A program made the translations under genes and the position numbers. Of a stretch of DNA of 64,000 bases, positions 22,263 to 33,060 are shown piece after piece (within the stretch, counting starts at the first letter, position 1; each line of letters starts with the position of its first letter). Under the pieces are notes generated by a model. It searched no databases. It saw only the letters and a program-made list of their open reading frames with translations, and was not told where the DNA came from. The DNA lies in contig CM061138.1 of NCBI GenBank assembly GCA_030789695.1, forward strand, positions 14,642,214 through 14,706,213. The letters run 5' to 3'. This DNA is from Scilla litardierei (Eukaryota > Streptophyta > Magnoliopsida > Asparagales > Asparagaceae).

Positions 22263-23570
22263 GGGTCCTTCTCACAAGGACTTGGCGAAGGACCAATGTG
22301 CCTTGTCAAGAGAAAAGGCATTGGGTCAAAGACTGTCTAAAGGCAAAGAAGAAGCATGATGTGACCACAAACGTTGTTAAAAGGTGTTGAGGTCGTAGAG
22401 TGTGTATTAGTCGGTGCTTCGGAGGGCATGACGTCAGATAGTTGGGTGCTCGATTCAGGATGCTTCTTTCATATTAAGCCACAGAGAGTACTTTACTATC
22501 TTACAAGAAGGTGGTAAGAGTACAGTCCTACTGGGTGATGACCGAGTTTGCAACACAGCAGGCATCGGGAAAATTCAGATAAATATGGGCAATGGTGTTA
22601 CACGAGACATCAACGAGGTACGTTATGTTCCCGACCTAAAGCGTAGCCTTATATCATTGGATCACTCGAAGTCAAGGGCTACCGAGTGACAATGGAGAAT
22701 GGAGCTTTGAAGGTGACCCGAAGAGCTATGATCGTGATGAAGGGGAAGCACAAACGTAACCTCCACTATTTGGATGTCTCGGTCGTGACTGGTACAATAG
22801 CACTGACCCGTGAGGTCGACAGAGACGGCTCGTTACTTTGGCACACGTGTCTAGGGCATGTCGGGGAGAAAGCTCTGTAAATGCTTATCGAAGGAGATCG
22901 TCTAAGAGGAGCCAAGACCGGAAAGATAAAGTTCTGCGAGCATTGTATCTTCAGCAAAAAGACCGGGAAGATAGAGTTCTGTGAGTATTGTCAATGTGTC
23001 TTCAGAAAAAAGATACGAGCTTCTTTTGGGACGACCAGTGGTTTTAATTATGTTCACACCGACGTATGGGTCCGACTAGGTCGGTCTCACTAGGAGGTAA
23101 ACACTACATTATATCTTTCTTTAATGATTTCTCACGCATGGTTTGAGTGTTTCCTCGGAAGTCTAGAGACCAAGTTCAGAGTAAGTTCATAAAATGGAAG
23201 ACATTGCTCGAGACTCAGACTGGTCAAAAGTCTGGCAACTCCGAAGTGACAACGGTGAAGAGTATAGGTCGGACCCATTCCAAGAGTACTGCAGAAAGGA
23301 AGGGATTCAGAGACACTTCATTGTTTGTGGTACGCCATAGCAAAATGGAGTACCAGTGAGGATGAATCGGACTTTGCTGGAAAAGTCCGATGTATGCTAA
23401 TTACTGTAGACCTATGGAAGGAGTTCTAGACAGAGGCCCTAGCATAAGCGACCAACTTGGTCAACCGGTTACCTTCTGTTGCATTAGATGGACGACCTCC
23501 TTTGAAGGTCTGGTCAGGTAAGCCAGTTCCTGACGACGAGTCTGCGTATATGTTGCTGTCCGAGCAACTA
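22263..23570 (+). pseudogene. copia-A zinc knuckle, protease and integrase remnants
   Basis: The block continues gag with KDLAKDQCA. It then passes through a degraded protease (near 22440-22680) and reaches GAG-pre-integrase with LLWHTCLGHVGEKAL (22686-22880), part of the H-H-C-C zinc site. The CEHC segment is duplicated in tandem: CEHCIFSKK and CEYCQCVFRKK (about 22938-23010). The integrase core follows in several frames, including FNYVHTDVW with the first catalytic Asp (about 23040-23070). Stops and frameshifts abound, so no active polyprotein can be made. Confidence 0.72.
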
Positions 23571-23574
23571 CGCT

Positions 23575-24340
23575 ATGAAGGAAGACAAGCTTGATGCTAG
23601 AGAAAAGAAAGTCATCATCTTAGGCTTTAATGATGGTGTCAAAGGATACAAGTTGTGGTGTTCGAGACAAATGAAAGTGATTGGGAGCAAAGACGTAACT
23701 TTTGATGAGTCGGCACTGATGGAGGAGCATGGACCAAAAGTGGAGCCCAAAGAGACACAGACGAAGCAAGTCTACATGGAGGTGTCTAAGGTTCCAGACA
23801 GCTCAGCTACTGACTCTAGCCGACCTACACCAAAGACTGCAGACGATGTACTCCAGACAGATGTTGGTGATGTTGGTAGTTTAAGCTCGGATGGTGGAGA
23901 TAACTCGTCTCCACAGATTACACAACAGATGGATTCCATTGCAGCTACGAGACAGAGGCGTTAAATAAGAAGACCTGCATGATACACTGAGATGGTCACA
24001 TTTGCTTTTCCTGCAGTAAGTATTGACATACCCACTTCTTTCAAAGATGAAGAGCATTCTGAAGACCCAGACAGGTGGAGAAAAGCAATGGACAAATTGA
24101 TGAAGAATGAAACATAGGATCTGGTGGAGCTTCCTAAGGGCAAGAAGGCGACAGAGTGCAAGTGGGTCTACACCAAGGACGGAGCCAAAGTTGGAGAAGT
24201 TCGCTTCAAAGCTTACCTTTAGGCGAAGGGCTATGCACAGAGAGAATGCATCGACTACAATGAGGTCTTCTCTCACGTGGTGAAGCATTGCTCAATTCGG
24301 ATCATATTAGCATTAGGTGTACAGCTCGACCTTGAGCTGG
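23575..24340 (+). pseudogene. copia-A integrase C-terminal part and RT start
   Basis: The frame 23575-23964 reads KEDKLDAREKKVIILGFNDG and YKLWCSRQMKVIGSKDVTFD, the post-integrase segment of copia polyproteins. An acidic Ser/Thr/Asp-rich linker follows. At about 24085-24330 the RT begins: WRKAMDKLMKNE, then DLVELPKGKKATECKWVYTK and VQLDLELVQF, with stops. At 24340 the similarity ends abruptly. Confidence 0.75.
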
Positions 24341-24569
24341 TGCAATTCGATCATTATTTCTTGTTTCCGCTTCTTCGTCTAGTTCTTCAATTTTGGATCA
24401 TCTTCGTCATCATTTTCAAACCAAACCCTTAAGGTTCCAGCCAGTTTTGGCCAGAATCAAGCGAAATTGGCCGAAACCCTAGGGTTCCGGCCGAAACCAA
24501 GAAACACTACTCGTTTCGATCTCGGCTGCCTCTGAAACCGAAACAAAACGGCCGAAACCAAAGAGTTAG
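24341..24569. other. foreign filler replacing the copia-A RT core
   Basis: About 230 bp rich in GGCCGAAACC repeats (24467-24560), including the near-palindrome CCGAAACCCTAGGGTTCCGG. It sits where several hundred bases of RT, including the YVDD motif, should be. No family is recognised. Confidence 0.5.
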
Positions 24570-25337
24570 CATGATGAGCCGATATATGTACAATCCAGGA
24601 AATTTATACCGGCGAGCTGTTCAATTGATACTTAGATACATCAATGGTACCATTGACGTCCGATTGCCATATAGACGAGCCAATGACGGTCCGCGAGCTA
24701 TCGGATATAATCAATTAAGACTTTGCAGGCGACTTAGATGGAAAGAGGTCTATAACATGCTATGTCTTCACCCTGTCTAGAACTCCGATCTATTGGCAGA
24801 ATATACTTCAGTCAACAGTAGCATTGTCTACTACGGAGGCGGAATACATGGGATTGATTGAAGCGGTGAAAGTCGATAAGGTTGATGGTCTTTTTAGACG
24901 ATCTGGGAGTATACCAATAGAGGTATGATCTCCATTGTGACAGCCAAAGTGAGGTGCACTTGGTTAAGAATCGGGTCTTCCATGTACGTACCAAGCATAT
25001 CGATGTGAAGTACCACTTTGTCCGAGACTGTACGACAAGAAGACGATCACATCAATCTACTGAAGATTGGAACAGAAGACAATCATGCAGATATGTTGAC
25101 TAAGGTTATATCTGGAGCTAAGTTTAAGCATTGGTTAGACTTGCTCAGTATTGTTCGGATATGATGTCGATGGTGGCCCCGTTGGGGGCATTGAGGCTCA
25201 GTGGAGCCAGGTGAGCGCTGGTGGGGGATTGAGCTATTCGGAGCAAGATGAAGGGAACACAAGTTGATTCTCGCCAAAGTGGTGCATTGAAGGTCGACTG
25301 TGACGTAAACCTAAAATCTCACCAAGGAGGAGATTCG
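24570..25337 (+). pseudogene. copia-A RNase H and 3' end with polypurine tract
   Basis: The frame at 24571-24780 has SRYMYNPGNLYRRAVQLILR, the RT/RNase H junction of copia. Later pieces read VALSTTEAEYMGLIEAV, containing the RNase H Glu motif TEAEY, near 24820-24865. The segment ends with AAGGAGGAGATTCG (25324-25337), the polypurine tract just before the 3' LTR. Frameshifted throughout. Confidence 0.75.
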
Positions 25338-25522
25338 TGAAAGTTGGCTCGCTTGATGGGTTGAAGAAATATTGAAGATGTGCATACTAGCCATATTGTG
25401 CAGGGCTAGCTCGTTTGTGCTCTGTATCCTGTCTATCGGGCCTGCAAAAGTCAGATACTGTGATTCTGATCTAATGGACTTCTATAGGCATTGATTCTGA
25501 TGTCGGAGAATCGGCGGCTCAT
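25338..25522 (+). repeat. copia-A 3' LTR, first piece
   Basis: TGAAAGTTGGCTCG... It matches the start of the 5' LTR and stops at CTCAT (25518-25522), the target duplication of the Athila-like element. Confidence 0.85.
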
Positions 25523-25642
25523 TGTTCAAGTCTGCAAGTGCACAATGTCGAGGCTTTGTAATATAAAAAGGTTGTCGATCCCACTAGGAGGCGATTGGTT
25601 AAGGTCTTGGGTTTTATTTCAGAGTTGTATGACTTTGTCAGC

Positions 25643-26267
25643 CAGTGTTATAAAAGGCGGTTTCATTATGCGCGCGGTCTATGAGCGCATAGCGCATAAG
25701 CAGATTATGCGGTCGATTATGCGGTTTACGCTGTTTACGCGAAAATGAATAATTTAGTATATAAATAAGCAATAAGTTTATGTGTTTGTGTATATTAAAT
25801 TAAAAAAGAAAAGAATTATAGGAATAAGGAAGAAAATCATATTAGCTTTTAAAAATATGGATTAATTCATACTAAAACATCAGCGACATTATGACGATCA
25901 ATACATAAAATAACTAAAATCTAACGTCTAAAGCAATCTACACACAAAACATAACTATTTAGTTTTACGTCCAAATCAAAAGCATGTCAAACATAAGTAT
26001 TTAAAATTAAAAAACTGATTTTTATGTTTAACGGGTCGTGTTTCTTAACGGTTTGGGATTTTTTAGTTGCCGATTATGCACCCGCATATTCGCATATGCG
26101 GTCGCATAACATTTATGCAGTCGATTATGCGGCCGACCGCATAATTCGACCGCATATCTTAATTCTCATGCGGTCAAAGGCCGCATCCTTATATGCGGCC
26201 GCATATAAGGCCGCATCCTTATATGCGGCCGCATATAAGACCGCATATAACTTGTTTTAGAACACTG
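25643..26267. mobile_element. non-autonomous hAT element (625 bp) rich in GCATATGCGG motifs
   Basis: Ends CAGTGTTATAAAA and (read inward) CAGTGTTCTAAAACA form a terminal inverted repeat. The 8-bp duplication TTGTCAGC flanks it exactly (25635-25642 and 26268-26275). The uninterrupted site is seen in the other LTR near 37630. Both ends carry repeated GCGGTCGCATAA/TTATGCGG motifs, and 26180-26245 is a near-perfect inverted and tandem array of GCGGCCGCATATAAG. No transposase. Confidence 0.88.
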
Positions 26268-26464
26268 TTGTCAGCTATGGGTGTATCCAAGAAGTTTGTC
26301 ACGGTAATCCTCTCACAAATAATATCAATGGAATGAAAACTAGGGTGTCACCACTAGGATCGCCGGATGTCGATGCAAGGTTATAATACTAAGATTGGAT
26401 TGGTTTTATAGGACGAGATTGTCGCATCTCGAATGTAGAATTTATAACCAACTATCGTTGTACT

Positions 26465-27588
26465 CAGGAGAGGAGCTAGTAATTGTTTCCGCCCTGGGCT
26501 ACCGACCAAATACAAAAAGGACCGCAAATTAGATTTGGGATATTGGATTTTGCCAGTTGGCGGGCAAGCCTTTTAGAGACATTTTATTCAAAAGGGGGGA
26601 TTTTGTGGTGATAGGGATTATGCCTTTTCTTTTCTTTTTGTGAATATGCTTCATTTCTGGATCTTTTTGGACAGGTTTTTTGCTATTTGGGCAAAGTACA
26701 GTTTCAAATACAATGTTAATATTCGGTTATTTATAAATAGTGTTTTATTATGTGTTGAATGAGAAGTAGAGCTTAGATTATGTTTGATTGCAAGAAATAT
26801 GTTGAAAGATTGAACTCAATTTTATTAAAGTGTCTTCTTTAGATCATAATCGAAAATGTTTCATGTTATTCACCGTATACATTCATCCAAAAACAATATG
26901 TTAGTGGTCAATATGTTAATATGTAATCTTGATATCGATTTGTTAGAAAATATTACACATTGGTCTTTGAACTATATAAATTTAACGGTATATACACTAA
27001 ATTATTCAGGATTTTGGCTAAAAAGGTTACATCTTGATCATCATTAATTATAAATTATATCAAAAATTCAAACTTTTCAAAAAAATCCACATTAGTAATG
27101 GACAAGCTTCACTCATCGAGAAAGCGATTCATCGAAATCTGAAACCTGTTCTAAAAATATGAGTTCCGCACATTCCCATCACTAATTCAAATATGATGGG
27201 TTTGAAAGGCTGAAGCCTAGAAGAAATTTGGCAAAGTGAGGACTACCAAAAATAAGTGCAAGTCTGACACAGGTAACCTTTGATCAAAGTAAGAATAATA
27301 ACACTGTAACATTAATTTTGAAAATTAAAGGATTACAAGAGTGCCAAAATCAAATAAATGATGGATATTAATGGGAATTTTCTATCAAGTAATTTTTTTC
27401 TAAATAGAAAAAAAGTGAATTCTCTATCAAATGAGCATGCCAGGAATCGAACCTATAACTTCCTGTCAAAGCAACAAATGCTCTACCAACTGGGCTACTT
27501 TCTGATGTTGAATAGTAGGGTACAAGGGTTTACTCAAATACTTACCCGGGCTATAGCCCACCTAAGCCCAAGCATAGCTCCGCCCTTG
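26465..27588. mobile_element. non-autonomous hAT element (1.1 kb) with a tRNA-like segment
   Basis: Ends CAGGAGAGGAGCTA and (inward) CAAGGGCGGAGCTA are inverted repeats. An exact 8-bp duplication GTTGTACT lies at 26457-26464 and 27589-27596, and the empty site is preserved in the other LTR near 37820. The interior is AT-rich without a transposase. A tRNA-like sequence lies at 27433-27498. Confidence 0.88.
27433..27498 (-). other. tRNA-like sequence inside the hAT element
   Basis: The minus strand reads GTAGCCCAGTTGGTAGAGC (D-arm/A-box-like), ending with GGTTCGATTCC (B box) and GGCATGCTC. The spacing is near that of a tRNA, but the acceptor stem does not pair (GTAGCCC against GCATGCTC), so I do not call a functional tRNA. 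Confidence 0.5.
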
Positions 27589-28688
27589 GTTGTACTACTC
27601 ATCTAACGTATCAAGTACTTTGCCCCACTATCGTGAATGGCCTTGCACGCGACACCTGCATTACGATCGACAATTATTCTCAATCTCCACTCACGTCACC
27701 ATCGTAAATTATAGCTTTGATCTGTGATATGATGGCTCTTATTGATGCTACTATCGTAGATCATCAATTATTGATATAAGGCATTAGTGGAGACCCTTAA
27801 AATGCGTGCCACTATCGTGGTTCACGAACTCCAAGTGAATTCACTAACCACCCTAATCAAGCTTATATAATAATATCATGGGCAAGTGCCATATTGTGGA
27901 TCACAACACTAGATGGGAACGCTATAGACTTGGTTAGATCAACCACTTCACATCCCTTTTCACCAATTAAACCTAAAAATCACAACTTTCACATCTAAAC
28001 CCTAAAATCCTAGGGCTCATCCATTAGCCCAAGATAGGACTACTCACGATTCATAGAAAAAGCGATAAAAACTATAATATCAATAAGATTCAACATCGCA
28101 GCAACAATTATCATCAAAATGATAAGAGATAGACAAGAAAATGTTACCAACCAAAGAGAAACAAGAAATATCCTTCAGAGAATTAAGATCCAACAAGATT
28201 CCACGTGCAAAAAGCACCAAATTTTTGCACCAAAGATCCAAACTTTGTTCAAGTGAAATAAGTGACGGCTAGGAATTAAACTAACTCTCCAAAAAACTCT
28301 CTAAAGGAAGTCTCTCTAACCTAGGAATAAAAGATTGTCTATATACATATGGGTCGGTCCCACAAAAACAAAGCAAAAGCCCAAAGGTCGGCTCAAATCT
28401 GGCCTGAAAAATCCGCCCAACTCGACCGAATGGCACTGCCGCTCGGTCCGAGTCGGGCCGCATCACTCCGTCGGCACCTTGAATCAACAGCTGGGGAGAT
28501 AGTTACTCGGACCGAGTGGATGGCCCACTCGGTCGAGCTGCAGGGCCACATGCTTGGCCTCAAAATCATCGCTATGCCTCATATTTGACTCGACCGAGTC
28601 ACCTTGTCACTCAGTTGAGTGGCCTTGTCTGCTCGGTCGAGCTGCAGAGGGTCGTAGAAGCCTTGAAATCATCATTCTGTTGAAATTC

Positions 28689-28768
28689 CTACTCGGACGA
28701 GTAGCAAAGCTACTCGGTCGAGTAGCAAAGCTACTCGGTCGAGTAGCAAAGCTACTCGGTCGAGTAGC
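28689..28768. repeat. 21-bp tandem repeat made of a palindrome
   Basis: Almost four units of CTACTCGGTCGAGTAGCAAAG (20 of its 21 bases form palindrome plus spacer). The sister LTR at about 38823-38865 has only two palindromes, so the array changed in number after insertion. Confidence 0.85.
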
Positions 28769-29256
28769 ACTTCTTGCTCCCCAGATTGGCTATCTTTGGA
28801 CGTCCTCTTCTCTTTCGCTTTCACTCGACCGCATAACGAGACTACACGGTCGAGCGGCCTTGAAACTCTTCAGGCGTTAGGTGAGAAGCTCGAGCTCCTA
28901 TCGCTTACCCACTCGAACCGAGTGGTTTTGCCACTCGAACCGAGTGGTCTGGAAATGCTGACAGACCTTGTGAGCTCCATTCTCTGCTTCCCTTCTTCCT
29001 TCCTCTTCCGCTCCTCAAATCTTCTTCGTCCACCAAGTCAAGCACCTAGAGAGCTACACAATTAATGCTCTGGCGACCTCAGATGTGTCCATCACACAGA
29101 ATTGCTCAAAATCGTTTCAAAACTCGTGAAAATGAGAATAAAGCTCTGAAAGTAATACAATATGATAAACAATCGATAAAGAGATAAAAGTGAGTTTTGA
29201 GCGACTAAATTGGCATGAAATGATGCGATAAATGTATGGAAACTATGGACACATCA

Positions 29257-29275
29257 AAATCCCCCAAGCTTACCT
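29257..29275 (-). promoter_or_regulatory. Athila-like polypurine tract
   Basis: The minus strand reads AAGCTTGGGGGATTT directly before the 3' LTR start TGATGTG, where plus-strand DNA synthesis would be primed. A similar TTTAGCTTGGGGGATGAG lies at about 30621-30640. Confidence 0.75.
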
Positions 29276-30936
29276 CTTACTCGTCCTCGAGGAAAACGAA
29301 TGGGAAGTTCACCGGGAGATAAATAATAATAAAACAAAAAAGAACGCAAAGAAGAGAGGGTCGCTAGATTATTCTCTCTGATCCCATGATATTCATCGCA
29401 TATCACGACTAAGAAAATAACTCACATGCTACCACAGAGATTTCGTATCTTATATAAACGAAGTACTTGAGAGTTTAAGATTGAATAAAAGAGGATCGCT
29501 CTTGGGTTCATACACTTGGCATATATCCACATCCTATGTTTCATAGCATCGAATATACATAACATTGGCGACACACTTTTCAATCAAAAGCTATAACTGA
29601 AGCGTAGAAATTTCATACCAGGCATGCAGTATAGAAGAGAATAAAAATCAAGACATACACATACTCATATCAAAACATAGGAAATCCTCGTAACTCAATA
29701 GTTTCGTTAAATTTCAGGACTGTCAAACTTTCACATTCGTGCACAACTCCACTCTAATGTCATGCTCTCTCGTTTGGTCAAAAGATTTTTTCCCCCAAGC
29801 GAAATTTGGATTTTTCTTCGATTTTTGAACTTTGTTTCTTTTTTGGACTTTTGTAGGAGCAATGGAGTTTGAACCTTTGATTTTTGGCTCCTTTTTGGCT
29901 CCTTTTTGGCTGTTTGGCTCCTTTTTGGCTTTTTGGATCTTTTGGAGCAAACTTTGTATTTGTAAGAAATTTTGGGAATGAATGTGATGAAAATAGTTTG
30001 GGGAGGAAAATCAAGTGACATGTAATTAATGTAAAGAATATGTGGAGAAGTAATTAATGTAACGCTCGGTTCACACAAAAGTGTGCACAAACGGTTCAGT
30101 AAGATAATATGTCAACTAAACTCATTTATAAGCATGGGTATTCCTAATCCTATCAACAAGTAATGCAGTCAAGCGGTAAAAATTTTCAAACAAGCATGCA
30201 ACAAGAACTCGAATAAGAGATAATACCAAGGCTTTAGATATGCTAGTGATGCGTCAATCTTGGTGTGTATCCAATGAAAGCATACTTAACACGACTCTAC
30301 ACATTCATTTTCAATAGGCTTCATGCATCACACCAGAGAGATCATCAAAAGAAATTTATTTGCAAGTACTTGTGAAGATCAAGATTATGAAATACTCTAC
30401 GTAGCCTGGCATAAAGAATTAAGCTTGTGACAGCAGCGAAAGCATAAGATATAACATCACAGAGAAATCACACAGCAAAAGAAGGAAAAGAAAATAGAGA
30501 GAATAAAATAAAAATCAACATGCAAACTCACAAAAGAGAGAAAAACATGATGCTTCTAAAAAAGAAATACGGGGTAAAAAAGATGGATAAATAAAGAGAA
30601 AGAGGTGCAAAAAGTGATAGCGCTCATCCCCCAAGCTAAACACAGCAGTGTCCTTAATGCTGAGAACACGTATGTAAAGATGTTCTCAGCATTAAGGATG
30701 CTAAGGGTGGGTGGGATGGAATAAAACAAAAGAAAAATCCTAGAAATAAAAGAAATAAAAAGAAAATATAACTAATGAAAATGCATGATCCTAATGCCTA
30801 ATGCAAAACATGCATACAGATGATGGAATGGTATGGATACAAGGAGTGTGTTCTCCCCTAAGCTATGCGACACTGGGCCCCGTGTGGACAAATGGGCACC
30901 AAAAATAATAGAAGAGAACAAGAGTAAAATATAGAA
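29276..30936 (-). other. Athila-like 3' untranslated region
   Basis: Between the env-like frame and the 3' LTR. It contains a (GGCTCCTTTTT)n-like repeat at about 29886-29938, a perfect 18-bp hairpin (30651-30698) and a second polypurine-like tract. A lysine-rich frame on the minus strand near 29731-30090 comes from the repeat and is probably not a gene. Confidence 0.5.
30651..30698. repeat. perfect 18-bp inverted repeat (hairpin)
   Basis: TCCTTAATGCTGAGAACA, a 12-base loop, then its exact complement. It sits just upstream (element sense) of the AAGGACACTG...TTTAGCTTGGGGG block. Confidence 0.85.
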
Positions 30937-33060
30937 TCAGACATCGGCACCACCCTTTGAAGGTGGTGATGAGTCCCGCTGTTGTGGGCCAGCTGTAGGA
31001 TCAGATGGCGGTGCAGAAGATGCTGGTGGTAGTACTACTGGAGGTGCAAGGGGAGCAACAGGTGCTAATAGTACAGGTGGTGCACCTCGTGCTCTAAGAA
31101 TCTCTAGCATCTCCCTAACATCTCGCTGGTTCGCCTCCACTGAACAATGGTAAGAAGAGACTGTCCGAGTGAGTGACGTGAAGTCACGCCTCAAACCGGC
31201 AACCTCGGTCTCTACCGTAGTAAGACGTGTGTCAGTGCTGCGGGAACGACCAGCTGGATGTGCACCGCTAGACTCGACCCTCTCCCTACGTGTTCGTGCG
31301 TGTGCACGAGGTCAAAAAACAAACTCGGGGGATGGCGATCTGCGTGGAATCTCATCAGATGTGGAAACAGGAATGGAAGTGAGATCAGGTGCAGAAGTGG
31401 GGATAGGAGGCATATCAGCAACTACAGACATCGTGGCGACAGAAGTGTAGACAGATACCACGACGCTGTCTGAAAATACAGCAGCGGAAGCGCTCTCAGA
31501 AAGGAGCGAGACATTATAGGTGTGGACTCGATAGGAATGGAAACAATAAGTAGAGAGTCTACAGGCATAGAGACGACAGAAGTGGGAACAGAAGTATCGG
31601 CTCAACAGGTATAGGATCAGTGGAAACAGGAGCTACAGACACTGGAATACCCTCAGAAGCGGGTAGTGTAGAAGATGGTGCAGGGACAGAAATCTCAGGG
31701 ACGGTGGTGGAAACTACCCAAAACTCTCAGTATGTGTGGTGGGTGTGGTAGTAAGAGCAACAACAGCTGTGGAGACAGACGTGCTCGCTACGGGATCAGA
31801 AGTGGTGGTGGTGGTGGCAGCTACTCTCTCAGGCTCTCCATCAGGACTAAGCTCACAGTCGCTATCTCCCTCTGCAGCGGCCCATACTCTAGGCACAAGC
31901 TCATGAATGGCTAGGATAGGTGTACTAGGAAGAAGCTAATCTCTATGAACAGTCTCAATACGAGTCAAATCGGGACGCGGTAAGATCATGTGTGGCTCAT
32001 GTCCAGGACCTAAAAGATAGATCTAGTGACAGCTACCATGGGGCCTAATGATGTGCATACGTGCAAGCAGGTCTGTCGTCAAAGTGGTAGGCACGGTCAC
32101 TGTCAAAAGATCGACAGGAAGATCTGATCCTAACATAAGGGCTAGGAGGGTGAAGAAACTGCCACAACAAATCTCCTTCGAGGAGGCCGTGAAAAATAAG
32201 CAGTCGCACAACCAATGGGATGTGTCAGATAGGAGGTGTGGGTGGAGGGTACTATCATCTTGATGTCTGAAAGATCTGGTCATCCCACTAAGATGGAGCA
32301 ACTCGGCAGTGGAGATGGTGCCAGACTCAGGCCTATAGAATATGGTCATGGCTAAGTGGCGCTGAGCAAAGCGAAAACACGGAGGAATGATGGAAGAAGA
32401 TTTTGATCGGCTGGGGCTGAAATGTGGTAAGCGAGCTATACATCTCCAGACACGATCATGCTCAAAGAAAGATGTATCCGTGTCTGGTGCGCAGGCCAAA
32501 TCAGGGTCGCGGATAGGAGGCCAACTAAAGAAGGTTCGGAGCAAGTCGTAGGTAACCTTTACGCCACGGTCCAAAATCCTAAACATGATGTCCTGGCCAG
32601 TTCTAAAGATAGAACTCAATGCCTCGTAGATGAGGCGAAAAAAAGTTCTCGCCGTCATCGATAGAAAACCCCCCAACATATGGCTTCGTATAGCCTACGC
32701 ACACCCTCCAATAACGCTAAGCTCTCTAGGGCTGGAATACTAGCAAACTTGGTGGGGATGATAGGACGCCTCGATATGGTTTTAAATTTATGACGATGAA
32801 CGGCATCCTTAAACACGATGACATGTGTTAAAGGTGCCCTGCGATGGTTGGTGTGGAGGTGTGGGTATGGGATCACTCGTAGGTGGGAGTTCGAGTGCAA
32901 GTGGGGTTGGAGATGGAGGTGAAGATGGTGCGGGTGGTGATGATGATGGTGTGTGAATGCGTGCACGTGTCCGACGAGAAGAGGAAGCACCGACATCGCC
33001 AGTTTTTCCGCTTCTTTGTCAGGGGTTTTCTACCCCGTGTCCTAGGAGGCATGGTATGCA
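30937..33060 (-). pseudogene. Athila ORF1/env-like reading frame (broken)
   Basis: Starts near 33050 with MPPRTRGRKPLTKKRKN and a Pro/Ser-rich segment spread over two frames. After a shift near 32830 it reads VFKDAVHRHKFKTISRRPII. The conserved core (32679-32030) has YDLLRTFFSW, PPCFRFAQRHLAMTIF and SGTISTAELLHLSGM, the pattern of the long 'retrotransposon ORF-1' family found after pol in Athila-type elements. The C-terminus (31194-30937) has a heptad-like VEANQRDVREMLEILRARG and a Pro-rich tail. At least four stops or shifts. Its function in Athila elements is unproven; env-like is a label by position. Confidence 0.7.

Larger units (their letters stand above)
25523..29256 (-). repeat. Athila-like 3' LTR (with two insertions)
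   Basis: Aligns with 37516-39329 once the inserts 25643-26267 and 26465-27588 and their duplications are removed. It holds a 21-bp tandem array (28689-28768) and many ACTCGGTCGAGT-type palindromes (28570-28940). Confidence 0.85.

Noticed and set aside
27433..27498. tRNA gene
   Set aside because: A- and B-box-like motifs are present, but the acceptor arms do not pair.
28689..28768. CRISPR-like regularly spaced repeat
   Set aside because: Units are adjacent and the spacers are identical, so it is a simple tandem repeat in a plant LTR.
29731..30090. Lys/Ser-rich frame of 119 codons
   Set aside because: Produced by the GGCTCCTTTTT repeat; no family resemblance.
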